Below, piece by piece: positions 45,104-52,940 of a DNA stretch of 64,000 nt (position 1 is the first letter of the stretch; each line of letters starts with the position of its first letter). The stretch covers positions 3,286,001 to 3,350,000 of the forward strand of contig NZ_CP137079.1 in assembly GCF_033170155.1 (NCBI RefSeq), read 5' to 3'. This DNA is from Raineyella sp. W15-4. GTDB taxonomy: Bacteria; Actinomycetota; Actinomycetes; Propionibacteriales; Propionibacteriaceae. The notes beneath the pieces were generated by a model. That model was not told where the DNA came from. It searched no databases and was given only the letters and a program-made list of their open reading frames with translations. The position numbers and the translations under genes are program-made.

Positions 45104-46339
45104 GCCCTCATCCTTCGTATCGCCGCCGCCGGTGTCGTCGCTGCCCGTATCGCCCCTTGTGGCGTCGCCCTTCGTGGCGTCGCCCTTCGTACCGGCGGCC
45201 TGCTCGGCCCCGGCTGTCGCGATCCGGCCCACCGGTCCGGAGAGCAGCCCGACGGCGACCACCGTCACCAGCGCACTGAGCAGCAGGGCCGAATCCTCAC
45301 CGGGGCTGAGCACCCCGAGGTTCGTGCCCAGGGTGGCGGCGGCCACCGGCACCCCCATCTGGGCGGCGGTGAGGGCGGCCACCGGCAGCGGCTGGCGGGT
45401 CACCACCATCGCGCCGTGCACGACCAGAGCCCCCAGGCCCAGCGCCAGCCCCAGTCCGATCGCTGCCGGGTGGGAGCCGAGCTGTCGCAGGTCGAGCGAG
45501 GCCCCCAGCCAGACGAAGAAGATCGGCGAGAACAGCCCCTCGGTGACCGCGAAGATCTGATGGGAGAGCCGCCGGGGTTCCCCGATCGCGGCGTACGCCA
45601 GGCCCAGTGCGAAGCCGGCCAGCATGATCGAGACGTGCAGGGTGGCCGCCAGCGCGGCCAGCGCGAACAACAGGGTGAGCGCCAGGCGCAGTTCGATCGC
45701 CAGGCTGTGGTCCTGGGAGAGGTCATGGATGGCCTTGCGTCGACCCGTCCGCTCCAGCCAGCGCAGGAAGAGGAGGACCAGCGCGGCCGCCGCGAGCACG
45801 GCAACGGCGCCAATCCCCGCGCGCATCACATGGGCGGGGTCGATCACCAGCGGCAGCAACACGATCGACGCGGCGTCGGCCAGCGCCACCTGTGGCAGCA
45901 GCTGGACGATCGCCCGCCCGTCCAGCGGCAGCCCGTTGAGGGCCGGCATCACCATGGCCGCCGACGAGGAGGCCAGCACCACCGCATAGAGGGCGCCGTG
46001 CCCGGTGCCGAAGAGCATCCCCAGCCCGGCACCGAGCAGCGCAGCGAGCGCCCCCACGAACAGCGCCCGGAGCAGGCCGATCTGGAGCCCGGTCCGCAGT
46101 GCCGGGTCCCGGACCGGGACATGGGAGCCGGCGACGAACATCACCAGGCCGAACCCGATGTCGGCCAGGAAGGAGAAGGTGGGGTCGGAGGCGGGCAGCA
46201 CCCGCAGGCCGGTGGCCCCCAGCACCAGGCCGACCGCCAGTTCACCGACCACCACCGGCAGGTGCGAGCCCCGGGGGAGGCTCAGCACCGGGCCGGCGAG
46301 GGCCACCAGGCAGAGCAGGGCCAGGACGGCGAAGCTCAT
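45080..46339 (-). CDS. CPA2-type cation:proton antiporter
   Basis: The 419-residue protein has about 12 TM helices of the Na+/H+ exchanger (NHE/CPA2) domain. Landmarks are LPVVVGELAVGLVLGATGL near residue 30, ADIGFGLVMFVAGSHV, and FVWLGASLDLRQL later, as in KefB-like carriers, but without the C-terminal RCK/TrkA-N domain. Residues 378-419 are a hydrophilic tail with the repeat TKGDATKGDAT. It starts in an ATGA overlap with the upstream gene. The ion is unknown. Confidence 0.85.
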   Translation of the reverse strand: MSFAVLALLCLVALAGPVLSLPRGSHLPVVVGELAVGLVLGATGLRVLPASDPTFSFLADIGFGLVMFVAGSHVPVRDPALRTGLQIGLLRALFVGALAALLGAGLGMLFGTGHGALYAVVLASSSAAMVMPALNGLPLDGRAIVQLLPQVALADAASIVLLPLVIDPAHVMRAGIGAVAVLAAAALVLLFLRWLERTGRRKAIHDLSQDHSLAIELRLALTLLFALAALAATLHVSIMLAGFALGLAYAAIGEPRRLSHQIFAVTEGLFSPIFFVWLGASLDLRQLGSHPAAIGLGLALGLGALVVHGAMVVTRQPLPVAALTAAQMGVPVAAATLGTNLGVLSPGEDSALLLSALVTVVAVGLLSGPVGRIATAGAEQAAGTKGDATKGDATRGDTGSDDTGGGDTKDEGSAPPASR

Positions 46340-46890
46340 GGCCGGGCGGGGTCGACGATCGGCCGAGCCGGGTCACCAGTCGGCCGAGCGGGATCGACGA
46401 TCCGGACCGGGATGTCGGTGTTCTCGTCGGTCCAGTAGCTGGCGCACACCCGGTGGTAGCCGTCGGCGATCAGCGCCGGACGGCCCTCGTGCAGGTCACC
46501 GCGTACCATCAGCACCGGCGACAGTGGCTTGTCCTCGGCGATCTTGCGCAGGTCGGAGGCGACGTGGGGGTTGCTCTCCGGCAGCAGCGCGAGCCGGGCC
46601 GCCCGCAGGATGTCCTTGGCCTTGAAGTGCGCCGGCTCGGCCTCCCGCAGCGTGGCCACCGTCGCGTGCGCCACCCCGGGGTCGGTCAGCAGGGAGAGAT
46701 AGGACTCGGCGGCCGGATAGTCGTGTTCCTCCGGGTCCAGGATCCACCGGACCGGGTCGGTCCCACGCCCGGCGCCGTTCTTGCCGGAGCCGTCCTTGCC
46801 GGAGCCCTTCTGTCCGCTCTTTCCGCGTTCCTTCGCCGCAGGCTTCTGCGAGCCCTCCGACCGTTTCTGTGAGCCCTCCGAGGTGGCCAT
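46336..46890 (-). CDS. Protein of unknown function with ParB/sulfiredoxin-like domain
   Basis: The 184-residue protein has a Lys/Gly/Ser-rich basic N-terminus (1-48) and a conserved domain (about 50-165). Features are FKAKDILRAARL, then SPVLMVRGD and LIADGYHRVCASYW, which recalls the ParB-N/sulfiredoxin fold. ParB assignment is tentative. AAGGAAG precedes the ATG at 46890. Its stop overlaps the start of the antiporter gene (ATGA), so the two are co-translated, which suggests that it regulates or assists the antiporter (inference). The C-terminal tail is VDPARPTGDPARPIVDPARP. Confidence 0.55.
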   Translation of the reverse strand: MATSEGSQKRSEGSQKPAAKERGKSGQKGSGKDGSGKNGAGRGTDPVRWILDPEEHDYPAAESYLSLLTDPGVAHATVATLREAEPAHFKAKDILRAARLALLPESNPHVASDLRKIAEDKPLSPVLMVRGDLHEGRPALIADGYHRVCASYWTDENTDIPVRIVDPARPTGDPARPIVDPARP

Positions 46891-47031
46891 GATGCTTCCT
46901 TCCCGTGCAGACACTTCCTCCCAGAGTGGCCCAGCGGGCGGGGGAAGGGAAGCATCCGCGCGTCGGGCCAGGGGGATCGGTCCGACGCCGCCAGGATCGG
47001 TCCCGCGCGGGGAGCGGTCCGGCCGACCGGG

Positions 47032-47706
47032 TCAGGCTGGACCGGTGCCCTGGCCGGGATCGGTCCGCAGCTCCTCGAGGCCGTCGAGCACGATCCGCAG
47101 GCCCACCTCGAACGAGTCGCCGAAGGCGTAGCCCGGGACGGTCGCATGTCCGGCGGCGAACTCGGCCAGACGCGGGAAGTCGGCCAGGTCCATCCCGCTC
47201 ACCAGGTCCTCGGCCGACCCCTCCAGATCCACCGAGGCCAGCATCGCCTCCTGCAGGGCGAAGCCGTAGACGTACGCATCGAGCACAGCGTACGCATGCC
47301 CGGCCGCCGGCAGGGCGAACCCCGCCGCCGACAGGACGGCCAGCACGGCCTCGTGGTTGGCGAGGCTGGCGCGGCCGGGATGGGCCCGGGTCTCCATCAA
47401 GGCGACCGCCCAGGGGTGCCGGCCGAGCGCCGCCCGCATGGACCGCGAGCGGTGCGCCAGCTCATCCCGCCACCGACCCGTCGCGGTGGGGACGTGCACC
47501 TCCGCGAACACCGCGTCGACGATCGCGTCGAGGATCGCCTCCTTGTGCGCCACGTGGTGGTAGAGGGCCATCGGACGTACGCCCAGCCGGGCCGCCAGCG
47601 CCCGGATCGTCAGTGCGTCCAGCCCCTCCTGGTCGGCGAGATCGACGGCGCCGGCGACCACCCGGTCACGGGTCAGGGTGTTACGAGGGGCTCTGGACGT
47701 CGACAT
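47032..47706 (-). CDS. TetR-family repressor
   Basis: The 224-residue regulator has a TetR helix-turn-helix (about 8-55, with LTIRALAARLGVRPMALYHHV) and a TetR_C-type ligand domain (HPWAVALMETR, then GHAYAVLDAYVYGFALQE). It is divergent from the frameshifted DUF4386 gene and separated from it by 80 nt containing an inverted repeat, the classic layout for a local repressor. The start ATG at 47706 follows a leaderless -10 TACTGT by 7 nt. Confidence 0.9.
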   Translation of the reverse strand: MSTSRAPRNTLTRDRVVAGAVDLADQEGLDALTIRALAARLGVRPMALYHHVAHKEAILDAIVDAVFAEVHVPTATGRWRDELAHRSRSMRAALGRHPWAVALMETRAHPGRASLANHEAVLAVLSAAGFALPAAGHAYAVLDAYVYGFALQEAMLASVDLEGSAEDLVSGMDLADFPRLAEFAAGHATVPGYAFGDSFEVGLRIVLDGLEELRTDPGQGTGPA

Positions 47707-47713
47707 GGGCCCG

Positions 47714-47745
47714 ACAGTACCGTACTTTGTATCGTACTTAGTACG
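47714..47745. promoter_or_regulatory. GTAC-rich operator and leaderless -10 of the TetR gene
   Basis: CGTAC-TTA-GTACG (47733-47745) is a perfect inverted repeat. Two more GTAC units lie at 47717 and 47722. The minus-strand -10 TACTGT (47719-47714) overlaps the left end, so repressor bound here would block its own promoter and also the divergent gene. Confidence 0.65.
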
Positions 47746-47786
47746 TTCATTACCCGTTCGCCCACCGCCTGCCCCAGGAGGACGCC

Positions 47787-48502
47787 ATGACCACCACCGA
47801 ACCCTCGACACCACCGACTTCAGCCGCACCGACCTCGACGCCACCGTTCTCGGATCCACCGATGCCGACACCGCCGACCCGGGGCTCCGCCGGAGCGGAC
47901 CCGACCTCGTCAGCCGCTCCCTCGACCTCACCCACCCTTTCAGCCCTCCGCGCCCCGTCACTGGTCGCTGGGCTGGCCATGGCGGCAATGGCGTGCTCTC
48001 CCCGGTCGGGCTGCTGGTCGCCCTGCCTGCGGGCCACACCGCCCTCGCCGCGTACGTGGCGCTCGTGGTCGCCAGCCTGGACGTCGTCGTCGCCGTCGCC
48101 CTCCTGCCCGTGCTGACTCCGGGCGGAAGGCTGCTGGCGCAGATCGCGGTAGCGCTGCGGGTGACGTACGCCGCCGTGTTCGCTGTCGCCGGCGGCTGGC
48201 TGCTGGCGTCGGCTGACGCATCGCGGTTCGAGGCGGTCTGGAACGCCGGTCTGCTGCTCTTCGGGACCCATCTGGTCCTGGTGGGCATCGCGGCGGTGCG
48301 GACCGGCTTCGTGCCGGCATGGATCGGAGCGCTGGTGACGATCGCCGGCACGGGATACGCCATCGACTCCACCACCGCTGCCCTCCTGCCGGGCACCGGG
48401 ATCTCCGTCAGCGGGTTCACCTTCGTCGGCGAAGTGGTGCTACTGGTGTGGCTGGTCGCTCGCGGAGGCCGGCCGCGGCGGAGCGTGCGCCTGATCTGGT
48501 GA
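47787..48502 (+). pseudogene. DUF4386-like membrane protein gene with a one-base frameshift
   Basis: AGGAGG lies 5 nt before ATG 47787. The first frame runs Thr/Ser/Pro-rich and then into LRAPSLVAGLAMAAMA (to about 47990). At that point the hydrophobic family sequence continues in another frame: LSPVGLLVALPAGHTALAAY, then VTYAAVFAVAGG, then GTHLVLVGIAA and FVGEVVLLVWLVARG to the stop at 48502. One missing base near 47988-47995 explains it. A corrected product would be about 238 residues with five or six TM helices. It may be a real inactivating mutation, a sequencing error or, less likely, programmed frameshifting. Confidence 0.7.
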
Positions 48503-48604
48503 CGCGATCCGGCGACGGCGCCTCCGAGCATCCGGCCCACGACGCCGCATCCGAGCACCGGGCCACCTGACATACCGTGGGGCCTCGGGGCCGACAGCAG
48601 CGAT

Positions 48605-48642
48605 CTCTCAGGTCTGTCGTCGACTCTCAGGTCTGTCGTCGA
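48605..48642. repeat. 19-nt tandem duplication at the outer end of inverted-repeat element 1
   Basis: CTCTCAGGTCTGTCGTCGA occurs twice head to tail (48605-48623 and 48624-48642). The second copy is the outer part of the left inverted repeat of the element. Confidence 0.8.
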
Positions 48643-48814
48643 GCGTAGGTTTCATCCCCGGGGTGACAAGCACTCAACCCGCGAGGCACCTGCTGCAGGG
48701 GGGAATGTGGCGCCATTCGGTGCGTCCGGCTCCGATAACCGGCGCCGTAGCCGCCCGCGAGACCCCCACCGGCGTCACCAGGGGGGTGAAACTCTCGCTT
48801 GACGACAGCCCTGG
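48626..48814. repeat. Inverted-repeat element 1 (about 190 nt, MITE-like)
   Basis: The left end (48626-48667) is, in reverse, GTCACCCCGGGGATGAAAC then GCTCGACGACAGACCTGAG. The right end (48774-48814) is GTCACCAGGGGGGTGAAAC then GCTTGACGACAGCCCTGG. The two ends are imperfect inverted repeats of about 42 nt around 106 nt with no gene. A similar-sized element lies at 55256. No target-site duplication is evident. Confidence 0.65.
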
Positions 48815-48881
48815 AATCGCGTCGCTCGATGACAGACCCGGAATCGCGTTGCTCGAGGACAGACCCGGAATCGCGTCACCG
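48801..48881. repeat. 27-nt tandem repeat, three copies
   Basis: Three units of 27 nt, each with GA(C/T/G)GACAG(A/C)CC(C/T)GGAATCGCGT, start at 48801, 48828 and 48855. The unit begins as the outer tail of element 1's right end and is then amplified. It lies 51 nt before the next gene. A 9-residue repeat would be encoded in one frame, but no start site supports translation. Confidence 0.8.
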
Positions 48882-48919
48882 GGATCGCGTCACCGGGGCA
48901 CGCTGGCCCCCGGATTCAA

Positions 48920-48925
48920 TAGGCT
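48920..48925 (+). promoter_or_regulatory. -10 hexamer TAGGCT of the six-TM protein gene (leaderless)
   Basis: TAGGCT ends 6 nt before the ATG at 48932. Confidence 0.5.
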
Positions 48926-48931
48926 CGGGGC

Positions 48932-50089
48932 ATGTCCTCCCCTGCCTTCCCCGCGCCTGGGACGCTCCCCCGCCACCCCCTCACCCTGGGGGATGTCCTG
49001 TCGGCGGCCTTCAGCTTCTATGGGCGGCGCTTCGGCCAGCTCATCGTCATCGCCCTCATCCCGACACTGGTGGCGTTCGCGGCCGGCCTGCTCGCCGTGG
49101 CGCTGATCGTGGGCGCGGTGATCCGGATGATGGGGGGCGTTGCCTCGGACACCTTCCCGACGGTTGATCCGGGCTCGGTGGGCCTGCTCGTCGGTGGGGT
49201 GCTGCTGTTGCTCGTGGTGTGGCTGATCGCGGCGGTGGTGCAGATCAAGTGCCAGGGCATGATCGCCCTCGCCGGTCGCGACATCGAGGACGGCCGCCCG
49301 TCCACCGTGGGCGAGCTGTGGCGGCGTACCCGCGGCCTGGCCAGCCGAGCGATCCTGCTGGTGCTGCTCCTGGTGGTCGCCATCCTCGCCCTCTCGGCGA
49401 TGATCGGCGGAGTGGCCGCCTGGCTGACCGGCGGCCCGGACTCGAGTCCCGCCCCCGGGCTGATGGCAGTGGTGATCATCGTCGTCGTGCTCGGGGTGAT
49501 CTATCTGGGGACCCGGTGGGCGTTCGTCCTGCAGGCACTGGCGATCGACGGCGACGGGCCGCTGGCCGCGTTGGGGCGTTCCTGGCGGGTCTCCGGCGGG
49601 GCATTCTGGCGGATCTTCGGCTACCTGCTGGTGGCCGACCTGCTCGTCGGGATCGCCAGCAGCGTGTTCTCCGGCATCTCGCAGGGCATCCTGGCGCCGC
49701 GGCTGGCGAACCTGCAGGACGCCGATCCGGCGAAGCTGATCGCCCAACTGACCAGTCTGATCCCGCTGTTCCTGCTGAGCAGCCTGGGGTCCGAGCTGGT
49801 CGCACTGCTCGCCGGCCCGTTCCGGGTGCTCTTCAGCACGATCCTCTACATCGACCAGTTGCGTCGACTGGGGCTGGAGACGCCCGCACCGGGCGGGCCG
49901 GAATGGGGCCCAGGCTATGGCGCCGGCGGTCCGGGCCAGCCCGGTGGACCCGGTTTCCCTGGTGATCCGGGCCAGCCCGGTGGAGCCGGCTATCCGTACG
50001 GTCCGGGGCAGACCGGCGGATTCGGCGATCCCGGTCAGCCCGGGGGCCCCGGACAGCCTGGCGGCTCCGGCTACCCGTACGGGAGCTGA
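48932..50089 (+). CDS. Six-TM membrane protein with Gly/Pro-rich C-terminus (glycerophosphodiester-phosphodiesterase membrane-domain-like)
   Basis: The 385-residue protein begins with a Pro-rich leader and HPLTLGDVLSAAFSFYGRRF, the N-terminal signature of a common actinobacterial family with six TM helices. Other landmarks are DGDGPLAALGRSWRVSGGAFWRIF and FRVLFSTILYIDQLRRLG. Residues 320-385 are a tail of Gly/Pro/Tyr/Gln repeats (GPGQPGGPGF, GAGYPYGPGQ). The function is unknown; lipid or glycan handling is a common guess without proof. The transcript is leaderless. Confidence 0.75.
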   Translation: MSSPAFPAPGTLPRHPLTLGDVLSAAFSFYGRRFGQLIVIALIPTLVAFAAGLLAVALIVGAVIRMMGGVASDTFPTVDPGSVGLLVGGVLLLLVVWLIAAVVQIKCQGMIALAGRDIEDGRPSTVGELWRRTRGLASRAILLVLLLVVAILALSAMIGGVAAWLTGGPDSSPAPGLMAVVIIVVVLGVIYLGTRWAFVLQALAIDGDGPLAALGRSWRVSGGAFWRIFGYLLVADLLVGIASSVFSGISQGILAPRLANLQDADPAKLIAQLTSLIPLFLLSSLGSELVALLAGPFRVLFSTILYIDQLRRLGLETPAPGGPEWGPGYGAGGPGQPGGPGFPGDPGQPGGAGYPYGPGQTGGFGDPGQPGGPGQPGGSGYPYGS

Positions 50090-50147
50090 CCGGCTCCGGC
50101 TCCCGCACGCCGGGACGGAACCCCTTGCCAGCGCCTCGCCGTCCCCC

Positions 50148-50153
50148 TAGCCT
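50148..50153 (+). promoter_or_regulatory. -10 hexamer TAGCCT of the SDR gene (leaderless)
   Basis: TAGCCT ends 7 nt before the ATG at 50161. Confidence 0.5.
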
Positions 50154-50160
50154 GCCCGAC

Positions 50161-50853
50161 ATGGACCGACCTGTAGCCCTGATCACCGGCGCCAGCCGAG
50201 GCATCGGCCGCGGCATCGCGGACGTGCTCGCCGACACCCACCATCTGCTGATCGGCGGCCGTTCCGCCGCGGCCGTCGCCCCGGTGGTGGCGGCCCTGCC
50301 CTCCGCCGAGCCGTTCGTGGCAGACCTCACCGACGGCGCCGCCACCGAGGCGGCCGTCCGGGGGATCGAGCGGCTCGATGTCCTGGTCCACTCCGCCGGC
50401 CGGGACGCTCCCCGCCACCTCGAGGAGATGACCCGTGAGGACTGGCGGGACCTGATGGAGCTGAACGTCATCGCGGTGGCCGATCTCACCCGCCTGCTAC
50501 TCCCAGCCCTGCGGGCGGCCGGGGGGATGGTGATCATGATCAACTCCGGCGCCGGTCGGCGGGTGGTCGGTTCGCCCGCCTACTCCGCGTCCAAGTACGC
50601 CTTGCGGGCGCTGGCCGACGGACTACGGGAGGACGAACGGGGGCGCGTACGGGTCACGACGATCTACCCCGGCCGCGTCGACACCGACATGCAACGCCAC
50701 CTCCAGACCGAGTCCGGCCGCGGCTACAACCCCGAGGAGCACCTGCGGGTGACGTCGGTCGCGGCCGTCGTCCGGACAGCCGTGGACGCGACCCCGGAGG
50801 GGACGGTGGAGGAGATCGCCCTCCGGCCGATCCCCCGGGTCCCGAAGGGCTGA
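50161..50853 (+). CDS. Short-chain dehydrogenase/reductase
   Basis: The 230-residue oxidoreductase has the NAD(P)-binding motif TGASRGIGRG at about residues 9-18, an NSG-like HSAGRD in place of NNAG, the catalytic Ser in INSGAG, and Y-x-x-x-K in YSASKYALRAL. It follows classical SDR length. The start is the ATG at 50161, set by a leaderless promoter; a longer frame upstream has no support. The substrate is unknown. Confidence 0.88.
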   Translation: MDRPVALITGASRGIGRGIADVLADTHHLLIGGRSAAAVAPVVAALPSAEPFVADLTDGAATEAAVRGIERLDVLVHSAGRDAPRHLEEMTREDWRDLMELNVIAVADLTRLLLPALRAAGGMVIMINSGAGRRVVGSPAYSASKYALRALADGLREDERGRVRVTTIYPGRVDTDMQRHLQTESGRGYNPEEHLRVTSVAAVVRTAVDATPEGTVEEIALRPIPRVPKG

Positions 50854-50857
50854 CCGG

Positions 50858-50877
50858 GCCGGACCATCCCGTCCGGC
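50858..50877 (+). terminator. Hairpin after the SDR gene
   Basis: GCCGGAC (50858-50864) and GTCCGGC (50871-50877) pair around CATCCC, 5 nt after the stop codon. Confidence 0.5.
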
Positions 50878-51030
50878 GCTCCACGCGACCCACCGAGGCT
50901 CCGGCACCGATTTCCTGGTGCCCGGGCCGCGGGTGCGGCAGTCTGGTCGCAGAGGACGGACGCCGAGCCGAGCTCGACGACGATCTGTCCGGTACCCCGA
51001 GTATCGATCTGACTCATCGGAGGAGCCATC

Positions 51031-51435
51031 ATGGCCAGCTCAACCCGCCCCATGCACTTCGAGATCCACGCCGACGACATCGATCGGGCGAAGGCCTTCT
51101 ACAGCGAGGTCTTCGGCTGGGCCTTCGTCGACTGGTCGGGGACGACCGGCGACACCTACTGGGGGATCACCACCGGGGAGGAGGGCACCCCGGGCATCGA
51201 CGGCGGACTGCTCCGCCGGACGGGCGGCAGCCCGGAACTCGACCAGCCCGTCAACGCGTACGTCGTGACGATGGTCTGTGACGACTTCGACCTGTACGAG
51301 GAGCGGATCCTGGGACACGGTGGCGAGGTGGCACTGCCCAAGACGGCGCTCACCGGGATGGCCTGGCAGGGCTACTTCAAGGACCCGGAGGGCAACATCT
51401 TCGGTCTGCACCAGCCGGACCCGAACGCCGCCTGA
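51031..51435 (+). CDS. VOC family protein (glyoxalase/bleomycin-resistance-like)
   Basis: The 134-residue protein has two tandem VOC motifs: MHFEIHADDIDRAKAFYSEV and YVVTMVCDDFDLYEERI, with FKDPEGNIFGLHQPD near the C-terminus. This group includes small actinobacterial glyoxalase-like proteins of unknown substrate. GGAGGAG precedes the ATG by 6 nt. It converges on the patatin gene with only 2 nt between stops. Confidence 0.86.
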   Translation: MASSTRPMHFEIHADDIDRAKAFYSEVFGWAFVDWSGTTGDTYWGITTGEEGTPGIDGGLLRRTGGSPELDQPVNAYVVTMVCDDFDLYEERILGHGGEVALPKTALTGMAWQGYFKDPEGNIFGLHQPDPNAA

Positions 51436-51437
51436 GG

Positions 51438-52433
51438 TCAGCCGTCCAGGCCGAGGAACTCCCGCCAGGCCGGCAGCTCGCGCCGCACCTGGGCCAGACC
51501 CTGCTCGTGCGCGGCGCGCAGCTTGGCGACGTTGCGTTCCCCGTTGGTGACCGGCATGGTCTCCGGCACGAAGAGCATCGCCCGGCCCTCCCGCTCCAGC
51601 TCGAACAGCTCCTCGCGCGTGCTGTTGTAGTGCTCCGGGCGGCGGATCAGCGCGTCGACGACCGCCGGCGTACGGCGGAACCGGCGGCCGAAGAGTCGCT
51701 CGTTCTTCAGCCGGGGCTTCACATACGTACGAGGTTGGGTGAGCACGACGAGGAACCTCTCGTACCCGGCCGCCCGGGCGGCATCGAGGGCGAACCCACC
51801 GGTGGGGCCGAGCGCCCCGTCGAGGTAGTCGGCCCCGTCGATCGTCACCGGGGGCATCAGCACCGGCATGGTCGAACTGGCCCGCACCCGCTTCATCAGC
51901 GATGGCAGGTCGGGGGTGTCGTCCTTGCCCCAGTAGACCATCGCGCCGTCGCTCATCCGGAATGACCCGATCGCCATCGTGGCGGGGTTGGCGATGTAGG
52001 TGGGGAAGTCGAAGGGCAGGGCCTGGCCCGGGTAGCCGGTGGTCTCGTAGATGTACTCGGCGTTGAACAGGCCCTTGCCGCGCAACCAGGTGCCGAGGTT
52101 GCCCATCCGGGGATCGGCGGAGAACTCGACGAAGGAGATCCGGGCCCGCTCGGCGTCGCGGGTCAGATAGTTCACCGTGTTGGATGCGCCCGCGGAGATG
52201 CCACCCACCCAGTCGATGTGGATGCCGGCGGCCAGCAGGGCGACAACCACGGCCGACGTGTAGCTGGCCCGCATGCCACCGCCCTCGAAAATCAGCGCAG
52301 TGTCGGTGACGTTGGTGGACACCGGCTCGCCCTTCGTCCGATCCGCGCCGCTCGTCGGGCCGGCGCCGCTCGTCCGGCCGGCATTCCGGTCGGCGCCGCT
52401 CGTGCGCTCGCTACTGCTCATCCGTTCGGTCAT
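51438..52433 (-). CDS. Patatin-like phospholipase
   Basis: The 331-residue lipase has an N-terminal Ser/Thr/Gly/Arg tract (1-38) with a repeated TSGADR/TSGAG unit. The oxyanion loop is GGGMRASYTSAV at about 51-62, the nucleophile Ser80 lies in GISAGASN (GxSxG), and the catalytic Asp is near 205 in DGALGP. Patatins hydrolyse phospholipids or lipids and can be secreted, but no signal peptide is visible. GGAGG precedes the ATG at 52433. A CRP-type site lies 140 nt upstream. Confidence 0.87.
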   Translation of the reverse strand: MTERMSSSERTSGADRNAGRTSGAGPTSGADRTKGEPVSTNVTDTALIFEGGGMRASYTSAVVVALLAAGIHIDWVGGISAGASNTVNYLTRDAERARISFVEFSADPRMGNLGTWLRGKGLFNAEYIYETTGYPGQALPFDFPTYIANPATMAIGSFRMSDGAMVYWGKDDTPDLPSLMKRVRASSTMPVLMPPVTIDGADYLDGALGPTGGFALDAARAAGYERFLVVLTQPRTYVKPRLKNERLFGRRFRRTPAVVDALIRRPEHYNSTREELFELEREGRAMLFVPETMPVTNGERNVAKLRAAHEQGLAQVRRELPAWREFLGLDG

Positions 52434-52572
52434 CACCTGTCCTCCCCGATCCACGGCGCCCGGCCACGGTCCGCTGACCAGCGTAATCGGGCTCTCCGGA
52501 AGAGGCCGGGGTTCCAGGACCCCGGAGCCCGCCGAAACAGCCACCTCGGGCAGGCGCGACACAGGAGCCCGA

Positions 52573-52594
52573 AAGTGTGATTTTCATCACACTT
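52573..52594. promoter_or_regulatory. CRP/GlxR-type operator between the patatin and PTS genes
   Basis: AAGTGTGA and TCACACTT are perfect inverted arms around TTTTCA. This fits TGTGA-N6-TCACA without a mismatch. It lies 140 nt upstream of the patatin start and 347 nt upstream of the PTS start. Global carbon control of the sugar permease is the expected role. Confidence 0.8.
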
Positions 52595-52940
52595 CGTGGA
52601 CGACTGGTCACCCCTCCATCAAGGAGATCCCCTACGGGGCACCTCCACACCCAGAAAGCAACACCTATCGAACCTTGGTATATCAAGCAGGAGAGCTTAC
52701 GTTCGATTGACGTACGTTAAGCGACCGTCGCTTGATTTTCTCCCAACGAGGACATAACGCCGTACATCCTTGCAACCACAGGCAACGACTCGAAATTCAG
52801 CCGCTCTCTTCAGTGGCGGGCCGCCGATCCGTCAGGTTACGATTGTGTTCGTTCGATGGAACCGAGTACTCGGAACCCATCCATGGGACACGAGCGGAGC
52901 CAAGGACGGCTCCACTGGTCGCACGAGAAAGAGAACCCAG
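52595..52940 (+). other. A+T-richer 346-nt PTS leader with a palindrome
   Basis: The 507 nt from 52434 to 52940 hold no gene I can support. This portion is visibly less G+C-rich than its surroundings. It contains AAGCGAC-C-GTCGCTT (52719-52733), a perfect inverted repeat followed by a T-run, and a -35-like TTGACG at 52707. A BglG-type antiterminator sequence is not apparent, and no licT-like gene is nearby. Confidence 0.45.

Noticed and set aside
47940-48010. Programmed ribosomal frameshift in the DUF4386 gene
   Set aside because: No slippery heptamer or downstream stimulatory structure is evident. A missing base is the simpler explanation.
48801-48881. CRISPR array or coding repeat
   Set aside because: The three 27-nt units are directly adjacent with no spacers, and no start signal supports translation.
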